A DNA stretch of 58,841 nt from Didymodactylos carnosus (Eukaryota; Rotifera; Eurotatoria; Philodinida; Philodinidae): the NCBI GenBank assembly GCA_905250885.1, contig CAJNOQ010000260.1, positions 1 to 58,841 on the forward strand, read 5' to 3'. Below the pieces are notes generated by a model, which did no database searches, was not told the origin of the DNA, and saw only the letters and a list, made by a program, of their open reading frames with translations. Positions 52,935-58,841 of the stretch are shown here, piece by piece. The first letter of the stretch is position 1, and the number at the start of each line of letters is the position of its first letter. The translations under genes were made by a program, and so were the position numbers.

Positions 52935-55900
52935 TTCCTAACTGATGTCTAGGTTTATACACAAAAACCTTAAAATCATTGCTGCTTAAAATGAATACAG
53001 GATCTTGTCTTCTATTTGTCTTTCATGTCAGAAACGCGACATAACTCTTCTATTCTGGAGAGGGGGGGGGGGGGTATAAAACAGAACAGGCTGAAATAAA
53101 AACATATTTCGATTTTGTCGTATAAACAATGATATTTCTATGAGCTTTGTCATTCTTCTTCTTACTAATCTGTTATTGTAATCACATTAATTTGTTTTTG
53201 ATTATCAACGAAATGTTGTCAAATGATACGTAAATAGGCGATATTCATCCAACTTACCCATTATTCCTATTACTGGGTATATTGTTTTTAATTCGTACTA
53301 AGTATTAGATGATAATTTTAAGCCTTAATTCTATGATATGGCTATAAGTTGTGATATGTTTGTCAGATACACAGTCAATCTGTTTAGCTTAAAATTTCTC
53401 TCTATATTAGAAACAAAATAGATTTTAACATTTTGACAACTAAAAATAATACAATGAATATTAGTTCTATCTCAACGTTTCTGACTTCAAATCTTTACTT
53501 TTCAAATATGGAAATTGTAGCCATCATCTGTACAAATACACATATGCGTTAATGGAAAAAGTATGGACTCTCCTAAATCTTTTTATACATCTCTCTTCTA
53601 CAGTCATTTTGACTATACTCAGATTGTTTTACTCTTAAAATGTACTTCTTAGAATCGAAGTGCAAATCAAAATTGATCCGCAGGCGTCGACTAAATCAAT
53701 TAGCTCGTTTTGATTGATAGTGAGAAATATTAATCTCAAAATTGATCTATTCTATCGCAGAAAAAATTACATTGGGAGAATGACTTGTGTTAAATATAAT
53801 ACACTTTTTACAAGTAACGGGAAATCTGGATTTATAAATAAAAAGGATTGTGTAGAACTGAATCTACAAAAACAAGCAAATTTTAGAACAAATAGTATAC
53901 AACCTTAATATTTTTCATATCATATAACGTCGGACACACCTATCACTCACCAATTAGTTATTGAATATACTTCAGATCTATGAAAATATTTTCGAATTAA
54001 CAGCGCCTTAACACTATTATGCTCGACATAGAGTGATAAAGTAGATGAAGAAAGCTGCTAAATATTTATCTTTAACCAGAAGCAACAATAATGAAAGACA
54101 ATCTCATTAGACCATAACCAAAGAAATATAAACATCAACATTACTTAGTATATAGTTATACGTCCACCAGATAATTCATCTCTCAATGTAAACTATATTA
54201 TGAGATGTAAACTAGATTATGATTGCTGTTATATTGGTACGATACAAACCGTCATATTAAAACTCACTTGATCTCAAATTAACAAGTCATACCGATATCC
54301 AAATGGTTCTCTCTTTCTCTCTTATGCTTTTTTTCCCGATAGATGTATTGAATGTAGATGATGACAGCTGTATTGTTCCAAAATAGTTAATTGAAAACAA
54401 AATAAATTCTTCCTTTGACCTTGTTTGCATAAATGATGTGTGTTTATATAGATGTGTTGCAGTGTAGATTTGACTAGAACGACCGAAAGAGGAAAAAAAA
54501 CTTTATTACTATTATTATTATTATTATGTGTGTGTATGTATGTGTTTATTAGCATAGCGAACATTAATGTCTCATGTGTTGACTTTCTTCAGATTTATTA
54601 TTATTTTCCAAAATGAGCAGGAGATGGAGGCAATGAATAATTCCACACAAATAAAAGAGTACAAAGAGAAAGAAAGACCAATATATATCGTTGTGTGATG
54701 CTGACAGATTTTGACAGAATAAAAAGAATATGATTCTGTCGAAGTTATTTGTTATAGCAGGAAAATACAAGGATATTGATTGAATGTGGGATTTTTTGAT
54801 ATACGAACATACAGCGCGATGATGTCTTAACCACTTTTACGTAGGGTTATACAGCGATTTTTGAGAAAATAAACGATAACTCATCTTCTTTCTCACAGAA
54901 ATAGAACTCTTATCAGTCGTATTTTAGAGCATTTGATACTAAGACAATTGATTGATGTCGATTTTCACAGTTTGATGCAGGCTTGATTTATAACCGATTT
55001 TTCTCAACATCTGTTACTGATTCAAAATCAGTATTGAGAAATCTTTTAGCGGCATTCCATAGTGTTAACTTCAATGTTAATTTTGCATTCATTCAATGTC
55101 AGTATATTTCATCTTCTCTAACGTTCGCTGGATGCACACTAAACATCTTATTTATCTTAACTTCAGGATACTTTTCAGACAACATTTAAAAACTGCACAA
55201 TAACGCACTGCACCGATCATTTGATACAATACCGCTACATTGATTTATTCATTTATCACATTTATCGATTAGAATGTTAGTGATTACAATAGGTCAATGT
55301 TGACTGAAATACGCATAGCTTTACAAACGTAAACAGAGAATATTCGTTTGTTTAAACTCGTTCTACTTCAGCTAGTACAAGAATAGTTAAGATATACGAT
55401 TGATCGATCAATCATCTTCTTTGCGACCTCTTTTGATCGACGTTATATAGCGTACAGGTTTTTTAATATTTTGAAATATAGCTATCGTCAACTTTGTATA
55501 TTCTGTTTTCTATTTTTTCTCCTAAAATTCAGTGAAAACGTAAACCGATAAAAATAAACTACACAATATTTCTTGACCCCGCTCTCTTTTTTAGTTAAAT
55601 AACAAGATGTATATCTAGCCGATGCATATCAGTGTTTTATCATGACACTAACTATAGCCACACAGCAAACAAGCAATCCAATTTTACACTTAACAGCATG
55701 TAACTGTATTTTACCTTGTTTAATGGTTCGAGCGTTAGACATCTCAAATGAGCAAAGGTTCGAGAACGGTAGCCATGAGAGTGATATCGCTTTTTGTTTG
55801 TTCAGCTCTTGTATTAGAAGAGATAATGAAATTATTATCTCGGTTCGCAAAGTACTCATTCAGGTCTCAACTCCTTTAAGATCGTGCCTGTGTATTAACT

Positions 55901-56030
55901 GCCAAAATGCTTGCACATTTATTTTTTAGTTCATTGTTCATCCGTACATCATGTATTCGAAAACGCTCTGTTTGCTGTTATTACAAGCGGTTTGTTTAAC
56001 ATTATTACAGATCGGTCTCATCCGATAGAA
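52935..56030. other. non-coding with poly-G run and microsatellites
   Basis: Spacer of about 3 kb. A run of G near 53062-53074, unusual in such AT-rich DNA, and (TTA)n/(GT)n runs near 54505-54545 are the visible features. Open frames in 53714-55929 have no family resemblance. Confidence 0.4.
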
Positions 56031-56034
56031 ACAG

Positions 56035-57772
56035 ATCTTTCTACAATATCACGTCTCACATCATAAACATGAGAAAGCGTCCGAATCAACAGTGGCAATA
56101 TTTGAAGTTAAACATGGAGAAATCCTTGATGGTGATCGTTCATATATAATTACTTTAAAATCTGGCGACAGCAAATCAAATATACCATCGAAAATCATCG
56201 GTAACTATGGCTGACGTCGTTTTTATCAAAACTAATTGATTGTATTTTAGATTTTCAACTGATAAAAAGTTGGCTATACTCGAAAATGGTAAGCTGTGAA
56301 CCCAAAGGCGATGTTCCGCACGAAATGAATAATTGGAAAATCTGTATTTGAACCAAAAAGAAGTTGGTCACTTGGAACACCAGTTATCTGCCACCCATGA
56401 TTCATATCATGTCACATCGGATATGGGACACTATGAAATTGAAGGTACTTGAAGAAACTCTTTCCTACTCTACTATGCGTTTCAAAATACAATGATCTCG
56501 GATACTTTGCAAATAACATTTTACAGAAATGAGATAGAGTCCTGCGGTTTTCAGTTTTGAAAACTAGACACCTGACCTGTAATTTCTGTAAGCAAAAGCG
56601 AATTTCGGAAAAACTTTTGAAGCAGGCTTTTCAGAGAATCTTTGGAAAACTAGCTTGGATTTGCCGAAATTCACATAGGAACGTATCGATTTTTTTCATG
56701 GGTGATAGCCCGAGGTGCTCTCTTCAAAATGGGAGTAAAGTGAGACCTTGATTTTCTGCGGTTCGGGCGTTGCATCGGATTTTCGACGAGTCCCAGGACT
56801 GGCACCCGGTGACTCTTAGTAGCCTTAAGGACGGATGGGCTATGGATAATCGAGCATGTTGAGTCTCGTGGCAATATTTGTTTTTAGAAAAAGTTTTAAA
56901 AATCTACCAAAAAGCCAATTTTACGAAAATTAGAGTTTTCAGGCTGTTTTCACCTAATATTAAAAAATTCACTATTCACTCAAAAAGCATCAGAACTAGT
57001 TCAAAACTTCAGAATATTGAGTATTTAAGCTATTCTATATCCTGTTTATAGAATATCTCGAAACAAATTTTATAAAACCCTAAGGTTTTCCAAAAGGGTT
57101 TCTGGAAAACCTATTAATAAAAATATGCTTTTCAATTTCTTCGATCTTATAATCAGGTTTAGCGGACAACATTAATCATATCCTGAGATTCTGAGCTTGT
57201 TCTGATGTTTTTTGAGTGAATAGTGGACAAATCAAGGTCTCACGTTGCTCCCATTTTGAAGAGAACACCTCGGGCTATCAGCCCATGAAAAAAAAAATCA
57301 GTACATTCCTATGTGAATTTCGACAAATCCAAGCTAGTTTTCCAAAGATTCTCTGAAAAAACCGCTTCATAAATTTTTCTGAAATTCGTTTTTGCTTACA
57401 GAGATATGTGGTCAGGTGTCTAGTTTTCAAAACTGAAAACCGCAGGTCTTTATCTCATTTCTGTGAAAAGTTATTCGAAAAATGTCCGAGACCATTGTAT
57501 TTTGAAACGCATAGTAGTAAACATTAGTAAAATATTGCATCACTGTTTCACCTCTTGATTTAGGTGAATTTTTCTCCCATGAATTCAAAATAAAAGAAAA
57601 CGGTGAAGTTGTTGGCGAAATCAGTAAAAAACTAACTCCTTCACTTGATACATATGATGTTAAGATCTTTAGAAATGAAGATCGAGCATTGATGCTACTT
57701 ATTTGTATTGGCATTGATAAAATTCGACATGATTACAAGAGTACTGGTTATCCAAAAAATAATTCAATTTAA
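56035..57772 (+). CDS. LURP-one-related (LOR/tubby-like barrel) protein, 5' part uncertain
   Basis: The last exon (57564-57772) and the one before it (ending 56444, phase 1) read GHYEIEG|EFFSHEFKIKENG and then GEISKKLTPSLDTYDVKI and ALMLLICIGIDKI. This is the C-terminal pattern of LURP-one-related proteins, a beta-barrel with a buried helix related to Tubby C-terminal and scramblase folds; the family's role in animals is unclear. Upstream, 56035-56204 (IFEVKHGEILDGD) and 56251-56288 (STDKKLAILENG) look like earlier strands of the barrel. The register between them does not close through obvious splice sites and TGA/TAA codons intervene near 56295-56333. Either introns were missed or the 5' half is decaying. 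A polyadenylation-type AATAAA lies at 57885. The last intron is 1119 bp because it holds a foldback element. Confidence 0.6.
56470..57517. mobile_element. 1-kb foldback element in LOR intron
   Basis: Outer arms 56470-56752 and 57232-57517 are reverse complements at high identity (both start CTACTATGCGTTTCAAAATA). The pairing resumes near 56967-57000 and 57195-57230 (TTCACTATTCACTCAAAAAG). The left side holds an extra 210 bp or so (about 56755-56965) not matched on the right. It fills almost all of the 1119-bp intron. No transposase frame is seen. Confidence 0.85.
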
Positions 57773-57968
57773 TATTTTTTCTAGTTATGTTTCTGTGTGT
57801 GTGCTTATGTGAATGTTTATGCGTAACGCTCTAGTCTAATATTTTTTGTGCAATATTGTCTCTATTTTTCTTTCAATATACAAGAATAAATTGTCCATAA
57901 ATTGTATTTTTATACTGATCTTCATTGAGTGATTTTTTAAGGTAATGAATTTAAATATAGATAATAAC

Positions 57969-58104
57969 AGATAAACCATCTTAATAAGCATGAAAATAGA
58001 CTATTTTCTGTCAGACGTTTCGTCAGTCTATGATGTCTTTTGAATAAAGATGAAACGTCTAACAGAAAATAGTCTATTTTCATGCTTATTAACATGGTTT
58101 ATCT
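57969..58104. mobile_element. 136-bp foldback MITE
   Basis: Arms of about 56 bp, almost identical in inverted orientation, with outer ends AGATAAACCAT and shared core AATAAGCATGAAAATAGAC. A loop of about 24 bp separates them. It lies 80 bp after the LOR polyadenylation-type signal. No target duplication is obvious. Confidence 0.85.
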
Positions 58105-58448
58105 CTTATTAACTAATCTTCAATTCATAGATTGTATATTCTGCCAATTAATCGTAGAGAATTATAGATCTGCGAAAAGGTTCAATCATTTTTCATTGTT
58201 TTGATATGTAGTGGTCAGAGAATGTCAAAAGTAATTTAGCATATTTTAGGTGAAGAATGTATTATGCCTATGGTAATGACAATCTATGATAATTAATGCT
58301 TTGGAAGGTTTAAAGTGAAATTTACTAATTACTTAAATACTATAGATACTTTACTTAAAGATGCAGCAATAGATGTTTTAAAAGTCAGAAAACTACCGAT
58401 ATTTCTTTCTTTTGTTAAGTCCTTCTCCCCCAGGTGACTTTTCTGCTA
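58105..58448. other. non-coding, no feature seen
   Basis: AT-rich spacer with no recognised element. Confidence 0.5.
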
Positions 58449-58841
58449 GTGGCGTAACCACCGGGTGGGCTGAGCCCCCTCCAGAATCATCTGAGCCCAC
58501 CCCAAAAACTTTTTGGGTTTCGCGAAACGTAACAGTTTTTCTTTGATTTTTGTTGCCAGAGGGCCTGTCTCAGCTTTATTTAGTTCTCTACACTTTGTTT
58601 TCGCGCCAGAGCTGAAGCTGGTTTGTATTCAACCGTTATATATTTCAAAAAAGCTTGCAATCGGTTGTTTCTAGATTGGCTTGGCAACGCGAAGCACTGT
58701 CGAAAAATATTTGTCGTTAGCATTTTGAAATAGGCTTCCGCTCGTCTTGAACCTATCGCTATGAGGCTAAAACCCCATACTTGATTATTCTTCGTGTTCT
58801 TGACTGCATCTTGAAACAACGAGGTGAAAGCTGTTTTTATG
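58449..58841. mobile_element. possible hAT element end, cut by window edge
   Basis: At about 58449 the composition shifts to TAGTGGCGTAACCACCGGG and then C-rich sequence, a phrase typical of the ends of some hAT-family elements. A minus-strand open frame (58580-58819) follows but I do not recognise it as transposase. The rest of the element, if real, lies beyond the window. Confidence 0.35.

Noticed and set aside
57427..57714. Minus-strand open frame of 95 codons
   Set aside because: It is antisense to the last LOR exon and the foldback arm; the plus-strand reading matches the family.

Overview
The window is metazoan nuclear DNA: AT-rich, with genes split by GT-AG introns (most of 50-90 nt, a few of 1-2 kb), long non-coding spacers and many transposon remnants. 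Animal-specific genes (tektin-3, BK potassium channel, Pax paired domain, Dbl-family RhoGEF) place it in an animal. A small-bodied spiralian such as a bdelloid rotifer would fit the short introns and base composition, but this is inference and no diagnostic marker was found. There are no operons, CRISPR arrays or rRNA genes, and I recognised no tRNA.

Layout. 4.8-18.7 kb (+): a 24-exon MCF2/MCF2L (Dbl/Dbs)-like RhoGEF with Sec14, spectrin-like, DH and PH regions, and three candidate alternative first exons. Two small inverted-repeat elements sit in one of its introns. 21.5-22.5 kb (-): an unrecognised three-exon gene. 26.0-28.0 kb (+): an eight-exon tektin-3 orthologue, complete at 517 codons. 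30.5-34.8 kb: a nested transposon cluster with two hAT-like elements bearing perfect 8-bp target duplications, a piggyBac-like element bounded by TTAA, a long foldback and a Tc1-like end fragment. 37.6-38.9 kb (-): a Pax-like gene with only the N-terminal (PAI) half of the paired domain visible. 42.5-43.3 kb (-): an intronless GNAT acetyltransferase, followed by a decayed non-LTR reverse transcriptase fragment. 44.5-50.9 kb (-): a complete 28-exon BK (Slo1/KCNMA1) channel with intact selectivity filter and calcium bowl. 56.0-57.8 kb (+): a LURP-one-related (LOR) gene, perhaps decayed at its 5' end, with a 1-kb foldback inside its last intron.

The genes have no shared pathway and look like independent animal loci. 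Features that stand out beyond ordinary genes are the phase-matched trio of RhoGEF first exons, the half paired domain, an AG|GCAAGT (GC-AG) first intron in the BK gene, and the high density of long inverted repeats. At least ten inverted-repeat structures with arms of about 20 to 270 bp occur in 59 kb, several with defined target duplications. All exon boundaries were read by eye from splice signals, frame and family similarity. No transcript evidence or database search was available.
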